A DNA stretch of 64,000 nt from NCBI RefSeq assembly GCF_042477335.2, contig NC_091248.1, positions 122,162,501 through 122,226,500 on the forward strand, written 5' to 3'. This document shows positions 42,692 to 53,203 of this stretch, piece after piece. Position 1 is the stretch's first letter, and every line of letters begins with the position of its first letter. The notes under the pieces are model-generated. The model did no database searches and was not told the origin of the DNA. It worked only from the letters and a program-made list of their open reading frames with translations. Position numbers and translations under genes: made by a program. The DNA is from Ovis canadensis. Its lineage: Eukaryota; Chordata; Mammalia; Artiodactyla; Bovidae.

Positions 42692-45600
42692 CTGTGGGGC
42701 CAAGCACAGAGCGCGCGGCATGAAGGGGCCCCAGTGCAGTCTCGGCGACGGAGCCCCTCCCTGCTCCACAGAGACACGGGCCAGGACCCCAGAGTGGGCC
42801 TCCCTTCAGGACCAGGCACCCACCCCCCATATCTCGAGGGCCTGGGGTTGGGGGATAGTGACACAGAATGCACTGTGGGCCGGGCGCCCCCTCACACGTG
42901 CGAGAGGAGCCCGGGAACCAGAGTCTTCTCCCCCTTCTTCTTCTGAGTCTCCTAGGGCAGTAACTCCAGGATATTCGGGGTCCAGGTGGCCCCTCGGACA
43001 CTCCCATCAGCTTCCATCTACTCTGAGTGTTTCATGCCCGTCACTCCTAGTCCTCACCAAGCCCTCAAAGAGATAGGAATGGTATTCCCACTTCAGAATC
43101 CAAGAAGCTCAGGAGAACTAGTGATGACTGAGCTGGACTCCATGCTTGGCTTTGCCTCCCTCCAAAGCTCTCTCTCTTGGAGAAGAAAATGGCAATCCAC
43201 TCCAGTACTCTTGCCTGGAAAATTCCATGGATGGAGGAGACTGGTAGGCTACAGTCTATGGGGTTGCAAAGAGTCGGACATGACTGAGCGACTTCACTTT
43301 CTTTCTTTCTATAGTTCCTTTTGGAGATGGAAATGGTAACCTACTCCAGTGTTTTTGCCTGGAGAATCCCATGGATGGAGAAGCCTGGTGGGCTACAGTC
43401 TCTGGGGTTGCAAAGAGTCGGACACGACTAAGCAACTAACACATACACAAAGCTCTCTCTTATTCTGCTCTGAAACCTCCAGGAAACTGGAGGACGAAGA
43501 GCTTCACCAAGATAGCCCCCGTCCTGGGGCTCTCTCCCCTCTCACCCTCCTCAAACACTGTGGGGGGGCTTCTCTTCCAGCCCCGACTCACCCACGTTCC
43601 CGGCCAGCGGCTGCAGCAGGACGGGCCCCGACGGAGGGCCTGGGAAATAGCCCTGGGATGAGCCCCCGCCAGGGCCACTGGACAAGGCAAAGAGAGGGTC
43701 TTCGGGCAGCGGCGGAGTCAGCGAGCTGGGCAAGGGGAAGGGGTGCAGGTATGGAAACTGGGGCTGCGGGGGTTGGAAGAACTGGGTCTGTGGCGCCTGG
43801 GAGAAGGAGAACGGTCCTGGCTGGCTGCTGCTGGGTTGGTACTCCTGGGTCTCCAGATCCTCTAAGTATGAGCATGCAGGGGGTGGAGTGATGCTGTGGG
43901 GACAGAGAAGAACTTCCTGAGGCTCCGATGGTTTCATTCCTACCACGCCCTTCCCCCCACCTGCCTCTCCACAAACCCCAGGCCTGTGGCCTCCTCCTCT
44001 TCCTGCTCCAGCTTCTCACCCTCTTCTCCTCTACAGCTGTGATGTCCTGATCCTTCCCCTCCCCATCCCCTCACCCTTTAACCCTCACTACATTTACTAA
44101 CTCCTTGTTTCTCTCGGGGCTTCCCTGGTGGCTCAGACGGTAAAGAATCTGTCTGCAATGCAGGAGACCCAGGTTCAATCCCTGGGTCAGGAAGATCCCC
44201 TGGAGGATGGAATTGCAACCCACTCCAGTATTCTTGTCTAGGGGGCGGGGAAACCCCATCTCTCAGTTACCCTCTCCACTCCCAAGCTCCATCCATCCTT
44301 CCTCCTCCTGTGCCTCCCCCAGGATAGCTCAGTACGGCCCCGTGAAGTGGTGGACAAGTACCTTGTTCCCCACAACCCACAAGGACCATCCTTGTGGCTG
44401 CTGTCGCTGCTCAGGGAATCCAGCATCAGCTGGGGGGCATGCACAGGGCCGAGGGGAAAGGGAAGGTTGGCTCTTCGGACAGGTGGGGGGCTGAAGAGTG
44501 GGGGTGTCACAGGCCTTCTCTGGGGGCCCTCATTCTGCAGGTTTGGGCCCAGAGTCTGGTCAGACTTCAGCAGCATGGACGGCTCTGGGAACAAAAGTCC
44601 ACGGGGGTTGTGAGAGTAAGACAATGGGGGGGGGGTCACAGCCTTGGCAATGCTGGAGGGGGTTAGAGTGCAAGAGGCCTGGGCCTCCCGAAGGGGCCCC
44701 ACTGAACAAAACCATGGAGAGCTCTGGCCGCTCCCAGGTTTTCCAAGAAAGAGCCCTTTGACTTTGCCGTCTTCCCCAGACAACCCTCAGAAGGCGGTCG
44801 GCTCACCTGGAAGGGAGTCCTGAGGGAGGGTCCCAGGCTCCAGGATCGTGGACTCGGTAGGTGGCAGCTCGGCCACAGAGCTGGAGGCAGACAGATCAGA
44901 GACTGCAGGTCAAGGAGTCCCTGGTCTATGACCGGGGCTTCCATGTAGGGAAAGGGACCCACACATTCAAGCTCTGTCTCCCTACGAGGCACTGGCAAGT
45001 CCCAATCCCACCTGGTCCAAATCCCTCTAAATATCAGCCAACAACTCACTCGGACCGTAAAGAAGCCGCCTGAGATGTGGGAGACCCGGGTTCAATCCCT
45101 GGGTTGGGAGAAGCCCCTGAGAAGGGAATGGCCTTCCGTTCCACTATTCTTGCCTGGGACATCCCATGGACAGAGGAGCCTGGTAGGTTACAGTCCGTGG
45201 GGTTGCAGAGAGGTGAACTTGGCTAAGCGACTCACACACACATGCCCCATTATGTGCTCAGCCTTCCAGCACCTTCCCCCTTCTAGACCCCAGGATCCCA
45301 GCTTAGACCCTACGTCCTGCTCACGAGGAGGGGCCAGGAAGGGGAGAGGCTTACCTGCACTGGTTGCTGGCGGAGGCTGGGGTAACGGCAGGACCAGCAG
45401 GTGCATCCTTATTCTCCTTCCCGTTCATTTTTCGCCACTTGGCCCGGCGATTCTGGAACCACACCTGTAGGGGAAGAGACGCCTGAAGAGCAGGGCAGAG
45501 CCTGAGGCTCGGGCCCGCCGGCCCATGACGACTGTGACCGAGGAGGTCCCTGCACCACTCAGACTGGCATGAAGGGTTCATCTAGATGGGGTCTGAGTCA

Positions 45601-48600
45601 CCTCCCTGCGTCCTCTAAGGCTGCGGCCGGGTGGAAACAGGAAAAAACACAGCCCTGGCTGAGGCCTCGCTCCAGCCCCTGTTGGGGAGCTGCCGAGTAC
45701 TTGCTAAGCTCCCCCAGAGTCCCGGCATGTGGGCTCCCCTCCACCCCCAGATCAGGGGAGTCAGCACCCTTTACCATGATGCGCTGGGGGGTGACCCCCA
45801 CTGTCTGGGCGATCTCCCGGCGCTTATCGCTATCTGGATAGTGGTCGTCTTGGAAGAGCCTTTCTAGCTCCTCCAGCTGGTCTGGAAGAAGAAAACACTG
45901 GCTTTGAGGATGAACACCAGTGATGAGGAAGCAGAGGAGAAACACACGCCTTCCAGGCGGGACCACTGTCCCTAGCCCAAGGGCCTCCCACAGCCTGGTG
46001 GCTAAGTTCCCCCAGTAGGCTGGGGCCTTCTCTGGCTCGGGCACTGTGGCAGGGAGCTGCCTGGTGGTTACTTTCCTGTTTCTTCCATGTTCCGATAAGA
46101 AAATGCAACCTTTCCCTCTGAGGGTCAGAAGTCATGGCCCTGCATAGGTCAAGAGACGTTCCAGCCAAGGCGATGCATAAGCTAACTGCACTCCCGTCTC
46201 CTGGGGCCACGTTCCCAGAGATTGACACCAGGTCCCTCGGGTTTCCTCCCACTTCAGGGACTTACCCGAGCGGTACAGCGTGCGGGTCTTCTTCCGGACC
46301 TGGCAGGTCACTTCCGGGGACCTCTTCTCCTTCTCCAGGTTTTGGTTGTTCTGGGCCAGTGTGTTGAGGAGGTTGGCCACATGGCAGGACCCCCGGCCTA
46401 ACCCACAAGGCACTGGGTTGTACGTGGCCCGGGCCGGGTTAGCGCTGCTGGGAGATGCCGTTGAGGCCGGACCCACATCCCTAGGCTTCTTCTGCTCGCC
46501 GGCGGCTGGAGAGTAGGGCCTCTTCCCCAGCCTCCCCTCCGTCCCCGGAAAGGGAGGCCCTTGCCCCTGAGGCTGGGGTCTAGGTGAGGCTAGGCTCCTG
46601 TCTTCGTGGAGAGCCCCTGGGCTGGGCCTCTGGCAGGCTCTCCCAGCCCCAGCCCCTTCCCCAGGAGCCTCTGACGGCCGCTTCTCCCCAGAGATGGTGC
46701 AGGAAAGAGGCATGACCTTGCCTGGGGTGTCCTGAGTGTAGGGGGCTGACCTCTGCAGGGCTTCCTCGTCCTCCTCCAGCCTGGCAGCAGGGGACTTGCC
46801 TCCACCCCCCTGGCCTGTGGAGAGCCAGCACCCCAACTTCAGCCCAGGAGAAGAGCCTGGCCCAGGGGAACGTGCTCCTCCCTGGTGGGCAGCTGGTGTC
46901 CTGTTTGACCTTAAGCTTTCACTTGTCTACTTAGCAAATGCGGTAACAGTTCCAGGCGTGCCTTCCTAACTCGGCTACTGTGAGGATCACATGAGGGAAT
47001 CCTTCTTGCCTGGAGAATTCCATGGACAGAGAAGCCTGGCAGGCTACAGTTCATGGGGTAACAAAGAGTCAGATACGACTGAGCTACTAACACATAGGTA
47101 CATATGCAGCTTGGAAAAGCGAAAGCACGCAGATGCTACCATGAGGGGTCTGAGCTCGTGAAACTAGATGGTGGGGGAGTGATCCTAATTTGGGAGGAAC
47201 TTACTCCCTGGGAGTTCCCAGTTTTCTCCCAGACACCTGGATTGTGAGTTTGAGACGGAGACTCTGCAGCTGATCAGACTGGATCCTGGTCCTGCTCCGG
47301 ACACAGCGTCAGGGCTGAGCAGGGACACGGCAGGACTGAGTGGTGTCCGGGGGCCCAGACAAGAACATCAAAGGGGAGCTAACAGGAATGTCTACCCTCA
47401 TCTCCCACAGAACTGGCTCTTTCCTCAGTGACCCTCCTCACTCCTATACACACCCTCATCCCCTCCCTGCAAAGCGGGACCTCAGCCAACGGCCTGGAGC
47501 CCAGGCCAGCCCCCCTTTTACAGGTGACCTGACGGGCACTGAACGTTCCCATCACTCAGCCTTCAGCTTGTCTGTCCTTTTCTGAGCTATGACTGATTGA
47601 TCAGGAGTTTACCAGGTCCTGGGCATGGTGCTAAGCACATTTCAGAGATCAGCCCGGTCTATATTTAATCCCTGTGAGGAAGGCACAGGCATCTCTCCCT
47701 CTAACAGATGAAGAAACGCAGATGGCAGAGCTCAGTGACTTGCCCAAACTCACAGCGCAGGGCTCTTGTTCACTAGATGGAGCCCTTCCGAGGGTCACCA
47801 ACCTGCCCCTCATTTCCCTCCCAGCTTCTTCATAACCTCCAGAACTCTCTCAGGTATAGGAGCTGCTGTGTTATTTCTTACAAAACTGGAATTTTTTTAA
47901 ATTTTCTTGAATATTTTTAAGTGGATACTCACTGGTGTTTTGTTTTGGCCCCCACAGCATGTGGGATCTTGGTTCCTCCACTAGGGTCTACCCAGGCCCC
48001 CTGCATTGGAAGCGCCAAGTCTTAACCTCTGGACCATCAGGGAAGTTTCCAAGAGCGAGTTTTTCTGTTTTATTTTGTTGTTAATGAAAGTTGCATGAGA
48101 TTGACTAGCTTAAGGAACAGCTTTCTAACAACATGTAAAGAAAGATGTAGGTCACAGGCTAAGGTGCTTTGTCAGATGGTTCCCTAGTGTACAAGCTGGT
48201 GACCAGGGTTTACAGGCTTCTACTCCATAACTAAGCCAAGAGGCCGGATGGGGATGCGGAAGAAGGGACACACTGCTTTTACAGTAATTTTGGAGCACTG
48301 GAGCCTAGCAAACCTGGTACATAGTAGGTGGTCACTAACAGCAATGGATCAGAGTGATAGCTTTCCTAAAGTATCTCAGCGGTAAAGAATCCGCCTGCCA
48401 ATGCAAGAGACCCTGTTCCAACCCTGAGTCAGGAAGACCCACTGGAGAAGGGAATGGCACTCCTTTGCCTCGAGTATCCTTCCCTGGAGAATTCCATGGA
48501 CAGAAGAGCCTGGTGGGCTACAGTTCATGGGGTCGCAAAGAGTCGGACACGACTGAGCGACTGAAGAACAAATCAGGGTGATAGGCCCTGGTAAGAAAGG

Positions 48601-48848
48601 TGATGAGTCTTGGAACCTAGAACAGCAGAGCCTCAACCCTGCTTTCCTTCTCTGTGTGTAGAGAGATCAGAACCCCAAAACGGAAGGGTACCGTGGGGCA
48701 GGCTCCCTGGCCCGCGACACCCCCTCGAATCCCCCTCAGTTCCCAGCCCTGACCCTCCCTCCCGAGCTCTAGAGGCCTGGCCGCTGGGCCCCCGGGCTCC
48801 CGCGCACTCACCCCGCAACTCCGGGCCGCGCTCCCGGGTGGGCTCCAT
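42396..48848 (-). CDS. NOBOX: NOBOX oogenesis homeobox, 8 coding exons, 565 aa
   Basis: NOBOX is a paired-like homeodomain transcription factor of oocytes that controls early folliculogenesis genes. Exons on the minus strand are 48848-48812, 46814-46266, 45881-45775, 45464-45355, 44880-44807, 44584-44362, 43893-43592 and 42691-42396. All introns are GT-AG and all phases match. The total is 1698 nt, or 565 residues plus stop. The homeodomain covers residues 186-245 ([10 protein letters not shown] to KWRKM), with Leu16, Phe20, Trp48, Phe49, Gln50, Asn51 and Arg53 in place. The tail is proline-rich and ends EDKSSHGP. The start [13 protein letters not shown] sits in a CpG island. The usual human model begins further upstream with a different N terminus, so the first exon is the least certain part. 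No stop or frameshift is seen. Confidence 0.96.
42692..43175. other. NOBOX intron 7, part before the SINE
   Basis: GC-rich, unique-looking. Open frames here on both strands are intron read-through. Confidence 0.4.
43176..43447 (+). mobile_element. Bov-A2 dimeric SINE in NOBOX intron 7
   Basis: Flanked by CAAAGCTCTCTCT at 43163-43175 and 43448-43460. The linker is TTCACTTTCTTTCTTTC. It is antisense to NOBOX. Confidence 0.88.
43592..43893 (-). CDS. NOBOX: NOBOX exon 7, proline/glutamine-rich region
   Basis: This 302-nt exon encodes [20 protein letters not shown], then many Pro/Gln/Phe residues, and ends LLQPLAGNV. It is a likely transactivation region. The acceptor is CCCCACAG and the donor GTGAGT, phase 1. 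Confidence 0.95.
44117..44245 (+). mobile_element. Bov-tA SINE, 3'-truncated, NOBOX intron 6
   Basis: The intact tRNA-like head (GGCTTCCCTGGTGGCTCAGA) and half the body remain. Confidence 0.8.
44362..44584 (-). CDS. NOBOX: NOBOX exon 6
   Basis: This 223-nt exon starts [20 protein letters not shown]. It includes the conserved [20 protein letters not shown] block and [16 protein letters not shown]. The acceptor is TTCCCAG. The donor is GTACTT (weak), phase 2. Confidence 0.94.
44807..44880 (-). CDS. NOBOX: NOBOX exon 5
   Basis: This 74-nt exon encodes [20 protein letters not shown] then QDSLP. The acceptor is CCTCCAG and the donor GTGAGC, phase 1. It fits both neighbours in frame. Confidence 0.92.
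45046..45235 (+). mobile_element. Bov-tA SINE, decayed, NOBOX intron 4
   Basis: Sense body with many substitutions. The first bases of the head are lost. Confidence 0.75.
45355..45464 (-). CDS. NOBOX: NOBOX exon 4, homeodomain recognition helix
   Basis: This 110-nt exon opens [17 protein letters not shown], holding Gln50 and Asn51 of the DNA-reading helix. An Ala/Pro linker to NQC follows. The acceptor is CTACAG and the donor GTAAGC, phase 2. Confidence 0.96.
45775..45881 (-). CDS. NOBOX: NOBOX exon 3, homeodomain helices 1-2
   Basis: This 107-nt exon encodes [20 protein letters not shown] then [16 protein letters not shown]. It ends between homeodomain positions 46 and 47, the classic paired-class intron site. 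The donor is GTAAAG. Confidence 0.96.
46266..46814 (-). CDS. NOBOX: NOBOX exon 2, N-terminal region and homeodomain positions 1-10
   Basis: This 549-nt exon after CCACAG encodes a low-complexity Pro/Gly/Ser region. It then has the conserved block ending [15 protein letters not shown], where the homeodomain begins. The donor GTAAG at 46265 splits the Asp at homeodomain position 11. Confidence 0.95.
46998..47092 (+). mobile_element. Bov SINE fragment, NOBOX intron 1
   Basis: Last half of a Bov-A body ending GACTGAGCTACTAACAC. Confidence 0.72.
47093..47603. other. NOBOX intron 1, no feature
   Basis: No repeat or exon recognised. Confidence 0.35.
47604..47790 (+). repeat. MIR SINE
   Basis: Readable core: GCATGGTGCTAAGCACATTT, AACAGATGAAGAAACGCAGA, GTGACTTGCCCAAACTCACA. 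Confidence 0.82.
47886..48048 (-). mobile_element. CHR-type ruminant SINE
   Basis: Antisense body with GCATGTGGGATCTTGG, CTGCATTGGAAGCGCC and GGACCATCAGGGAAG. Confidence 0.75.
48361..48571 (+). mobile_element. Bov-tA SINE, NOBOX intron 1
   Basis: Flanked by ATCAGAGTGATAG (48348-48360) and ATCAGGGTGATAG (48572-48584), 12 of 13 identical. It ends about 240 bases from the first NOBOX exon. Confidence 0.9.
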
Positions 48849-49250
48849 GGCCTGGACTCCCGCACGGGGCCGCCCGCCTGCCCGCCGCCTAAAGAAGCCT
48901 CGCGCGCGGGCAGGTGTGCGTCTGCGAGGCCCGCCCGGGAGGGCGGCGCGCGGGGCAGCTGCAGGGCGCGAGGCCCGGGGGCCACGCAGCTGCCCGCCCC
49001 CGCCGCGGCCGAGAGGGGCGGGTGCGGCCGCTCCCTGGGGCTGGGGGGCGGTGCACGCGGGGCGTGGGCGACAGCCTGGCTCCAGGAGGCTGCAGCAGCC
49101 ACCAGCGCCCACCATCTCCCAAGGCCGGCCTTGGCACTGGGCTCCGGTGGCGGCTTGCGCCTTGAGACGGAGTCCTTCCTTGGGAACCAGGAAGGCGACT
49201 TCGGGAGCCACTTATCCTGGGAGCCCCAAACCACTGCTCCACTGAGGTTC
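48690..49250. promoter_or_regulatory. CpG island over NOBOX first exon (probable promoter)
   Basis: The stretch is strongly GC-rich with many CpGs, densest at 48795-49090. It spans the NOBOX start and about 400 bases upstream. No TATA box is visible. E-boxes CAGGTG (48911-48916) and CAGCTG (48956-48961, 48987-48992) lie within 150 bases of the ATG. Promoter function is inferred. Confidence 0.7.
48812..48848 (-). CDS. NOBOX: NOBOX first coding exon (12 codons plus 1 base)
   Basis: The ATG is at 48848-48846, encoding [12 protein letters not shown]. The donor GTGAGT begins at 48811, phase 1, and fits the exon 2 acceptor phase. The setting is CpG-rich. An additional or alternative upstream first exon cannot be excluded. 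Confidence 0.75.
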
Positions 49251-50489
49251 CCCCAAGCCTAAACCCCCAAGACCCCGTGCCGACTGGAAGGTTCCCTAGA
49301 GCCCCGAGCTAGAAGAAGCCAGACCACACGGCGAAGTCTACACGTCTCGGATGGACACAGTTGCAGGAGCCCCGGAGGCCTCAGGTAAGCGGGCGGAACG
49401 CCGGGAGGCCTGTGTGCTGCTCAAAGTTTTGGCCTCAGTTTTCACCCGCTTGAGAACACTTTTACTCGCCGAAAATGGGCGGAGGACACAGAACAAAGAT
49501 CCTACAGGCGCGATCTTTGTGACTCTTCGTTCAGAACGGTTCTTGCCTTCTTTATAAAAGAATTTAAGAATTTAAAATTCTCACGGCGTCGTCCTCCCAT
49601 CTGCGCTTGAGTGGGAGGTGATGGCCAAATCGAAACAGGTGCTTGGGGGTGGGGGTGGGGGGCCGTCCAGGACCGAATCCAGGTGTTTTGCTTTTAGGAT
49701 TGAAAAGACTCTGGACAGCGTGTGCTTTCAGGCTGTAATCACCTGTTGGTATGTTTTTTTCTGTGCCTTAAATTCTTTTGAGGTGCTTGAATATACGTGT
49801 GAACTTTGGAAGCCTGGCCGTTCTAAAATATAGACTTATGAGCGAGTTAATTTTGTGATAACATGATCAAAATTCCAGGCCCTCTGGTGTTTCATTCTGA
49901 CTCCGGTAAGAGCAATATCCTCAGGTAAATAAGCGGTTTAGAGTTTGGGACCAGTTTCAGGTAGAAACCCAGGCCATGTGAGCAAGAAAGAGAGGGCAGC
50001 TAAGTGGCTTTGTTTGTGAAAAGTCGCTGTTTGGTGACATGGTGGTAAATGGAATACAGTAGTCTGCCTGAGTAAGCTTTTATAGGACACTGTCTGCCAG
50101 GCCTGGTGCAGAAGCTTACTGGCCGAGAGGGGATTAGAACAAGGACACAAGAGAAGGAACAGTGTCCATTCCCCAGGGAGGGCAGTGGTGGGTTAGAAGG
50201 AGTCACAGAGGAGCAGGAGGCTCTGCTGGACTCGGATTGGGGGCGGGGTCAGGAAAGGCCTTCCCGGAGTGGGTAACACAGATCTGTGCGCTGAAGGTGA
50301 GGGAGAGGCATTGCTACTATGTCACAGCCCTGCTTAGACTCTGCGGTGCCCCCTGCCCGCCTGTGTGATAAAAACCAAGCTCCCTGACCAGGAGAGGAGA
50401 CTTCCGAGGTCTGGCCCTTTTCTCTGAAGCCTTAGCTCGCCTGCTGCCCTCATCCACGTGTCCCAACTGTATCTTCTCTTTTGACCTTG
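49251..50489. other. Upstream of NOBOX, partly L2-like
   Basis: A G-tract block (G5-T-G5-T-G6) lies at 49644-49661. The stretch 50270-50489 resembles an L2 remnant. No gene is supported beyond a possible divergent first exon (see findings). Confidence 0.4.
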
Positions 50490-51272
50490 TGTTTTTCAAG
50501 GAGCCTTTGCTGAAACCCCTTGGATCAGAATTTCTTTGGGAATTTGTTTAAAATGTAGCTTCCAGGCCCCAGTCCCAGACATGTTAATTGGTCGGTCCAG
50601 AGAGACATCTAGAAAGTGTAACAAGCCTCTCAGCTCAGTTCAGTCACTCAGTCGTGTCTGACTCTTTGTGACCCCATGAATCGCAGCACGCCAGGCCTCC
50701 CTGTCCATCACCAACTCCCGGAGTTCACTCAGACTCACGTCCATCGAGTCAGTGATGCCATCCAGCCATCTCATCCTCTGTCGTCCCCTTCTCCTCCTGC
50801 CCCCAATCCCTCCCAGCATCAGAGTCTTTTCCAATGAGTCAACTCTTCGCATGAGGTGGCCAAAGTACTGGAGTTTCAGCTTTAGCATCATTCCTTCCAA
50901 AGAAATCCCGGGGCTGATCTCCTTCAGAATGGACTGGTTGGATCTCCTTGCAGTCCAACGGACTCCCAAGAGTCTTCTCCAACACCACAGTTCAAAGGCA
51001 TCAATTCTTTGGCGCTCAGCCTTCTTCACAGTCCAACTCTCACATCCATACATGACCACTGGAAAAACCATAGCCTTGACTAGATGGACCTTAGTTGGCA
51101 AAGTAATCTTTGCTTTTGAAAATGCTGTCTAGGTTGGTCATAACGTTTCTTCCAAGGAGTAAGCGTCTTTTAATTTCATGGCTGCAGTCACCATCTGCAG
51201 TGATTTTGGAGCCCCCCAAAATAAAGTCTGCCTCTCAGGTGATTCTTATTCACGTTAGAGTTTGAGACACTT
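50490..51272. mobile_element. MER5A-like hAT element split by BovB
   Basis: The left part (GGAATTTGTTTAAAATGTAG, CAGGCCCCAGTCCCAGAC) and the right part (AGGTGATTCTTATTCACG, TTAGAGTTTGAGACA) are consecutive in the MER5A consensus as I remember it. Confidence 0.7.
50634..51229 (-). mobile_element. BovB LINE 3' copy
   Basis: Duplications GCCTCTCAG at 50625-50633 and 51230-51238. The minus strand keeps a 153-codon end of the RT polyprotein. Confidence 0.92.
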
Positions 51273-52352
51273 GGTAGATCTGCAAAAACAAAGTCAACTG
51301 AAACCATCCTGGGGATGGGAGTGGGGAAAGTGGGTGGTGTGGGGTCTTTGTGGGAGAAGGACCTTTTGTCCTTTACTGAGGTGGGTGTCTGCTGTAGTGC
51401 AGAATTAATCTCTTAATATTAGGCTATCCTATCTCATTAAGTTAAGAATAAATCATCCTTCCCTGCCATCATTTATGTTATATTTTCTCTCTGGTTGCCC
51501 TCTGCCTGGGTGAAGGTCAGAAGAGCAAAGACTGAATTACCCATAGACTGGCTGCCACCCTTGCACAAAACTTGGAAAAATATGAGGTCTAATTGTCTAA
51601 AAGGGTTTGCTCTGAGGCTTAGGGAATTGAAGATGTTGGCATTTTCTCTTTTTTTTTTAGAGTCTGTGATTTTATTAATAATTCTTTGGCCAAAAGTGAA
51701 AATACAGATTGAAGGAAGAAGATGCTGGCATTTTCTAAATACGTAAATGATTGAATTTGTTAGGCTTCGGCTATGACATTCGGAAAATTGAAGTTCTCTT
51801 TCTTCTTCTTTCCATTTTTCCTTCAATAATAGTCTTGCCTTGCTGTTTTATGGCTTTTCAAAAATGGTATGGTTTTGTTTGTTAATTTACAGGAATATTT
51901 GATTTAGTTACTGTATGTGAATTTAGTCTAAGAAGGCTTGGGGGTGTGTCTTGATGTGTTTGGTTGAGAGGGAGTGTTTTTATAATATATGCTGTGAAGA
52001 GTTCCATCTTTCACAGAGAAGTTTCAAGGGAAGAAGGCAGAGAAGGGGGATTGCTCTTTATTGGGAGGGCAAAAGCTTCTATTTTGGGGTACTTGGAAAT
52101 ATTTATTTCTAATTCTTGGTATAAGGCATCTTCGTGATCTTTAGGCAAGTTCATGTATGAAACCTCGTTTAGAGGGAAGGGTTTCCTTTAGGGGTAGGGG
52201 AGGGGGTTGTCCTTAGTTTTCAGAGCCAAACTGTAAACCACCTCCTGTATCCTTTTAGGAAGAGCCATTTATTCCAACCTCTTTTCTTCTCCTTGGTAGA
52301 ATGACATCAAAAAAGAAGAGATCTGATGCTACTAAAGAATATAATTAACCAT
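51273..52352. other. Intergenic, no feature
   Basis: AT-rich DNA with a T-run near 51650. No gene or named repeat. Confidence 0.35.
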
Positions 52353-52363
52353 ACAGTTAATTT

Positions 52364-52493
52364 GCTGCTGCTGCTCAGTCACTTCAGTCGTGTCCGACTC
52401 TGTGTGACCCCATAGATGGCAGCCCACCAGGCTCCCCCGTCCCTGGGATTCTCCAGGCAAGAGCACTGGAGTGGGTTGCCATTTCCTTCTCCC
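52364..52493 (-). mobile_element. Bov-A monomer with GCT tail
   Basis: Flanked by ACAGTTAATTT (52353-52363) and ACAGTTAGTTT (52494-52504). Only one Bov-A unit and three to four GCT triplets. Confidence 0.85.
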
Positions 52494-52504
52494 ACAGTTA
52501 GTTT

Positions 52505-53203
52505 AAACACGTGAAATAAGCATTATCTGTCCTTCCTCCCTCCTTCTCTATAATGAGGAAAATAACCAGTAGAAGGCGGTTGACTGAGAAACGTTTTCAA
52601 AGCAGAAACACGGGGTAATTCATTCTTGGCCTCCATGCCTCCACAGGAGTACAGGGCAACAGGTCATTGGAAGTCCTGGCACCAGAGGCAAGAGCGCAGT
52701 TGTGAAAGGCAGAAATGTGAACAGGCCCTGGGTCAGGAGCTCACAGTCCCTGCAAACATGGGAGGTCAGGGCCCCAGGAAGCAACCAGGAGGACAGCATC
52801 GCCCAAGGCAGAGGAGGGCAAAGGGGAACAGGATGTCCTGAACCTGAAGAAGGCACGTGGCTGGACAATCAGATGAATGCCTTGGGCTCACTGCGACAAA
52901 GCTGAGGGTGGCCGCGACCGGGGGAGACACTGGGGGCTGCTAGAGTCTCTGCGGAGCTGCTTTGTTTGGGAAACCCCAGGAAAGGCTGGTTGGAGGTTGC
53001 TGGTGATGGGCATTGGGAACACCTGGCTTAGAGCAGAACCCGCCCCGGCAGTGAGCAAACAGGTTCTGGCATGAATGCTCCTGATCACTTCTAATCCCCA
53101 TGCCCCAGACTCCCAAGGTTTTCTGCATCTAACAAGAATAGTGAGTCTGTCTAAGCAGTGTGGTTGCTGCTGCTCATTTTTAACTAGGCTGTGTTCATAA
53201 TAA
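52505..53203. other. Intergenic, no feature
   Basis: Moderately GC-rich. Small overlapping frames of 60-80 codons on both strands lack any family signal. Confidence 0.4.

Noticed and set aside
42384-43076. 230-codon plus-strand frame over NOBOX exon 8 and intron 7
   Set aside because: Opposite strand of a verified NOBOX exon. No codon or family support.
48610-49245. Frames of about 200 codons on both strands in the CpG island
   Set aside because: Arg/Pro/Gly-rich products of stop-poor CpG-island DNA. Only the 12-codon NOBOX exon fits splice logic.
52620-52905. Overlapping 60-80 codon frames in a GC-richer stretch
   Set aside because: No homology recognised, overlapping on both strands, no splice or Kozak support.
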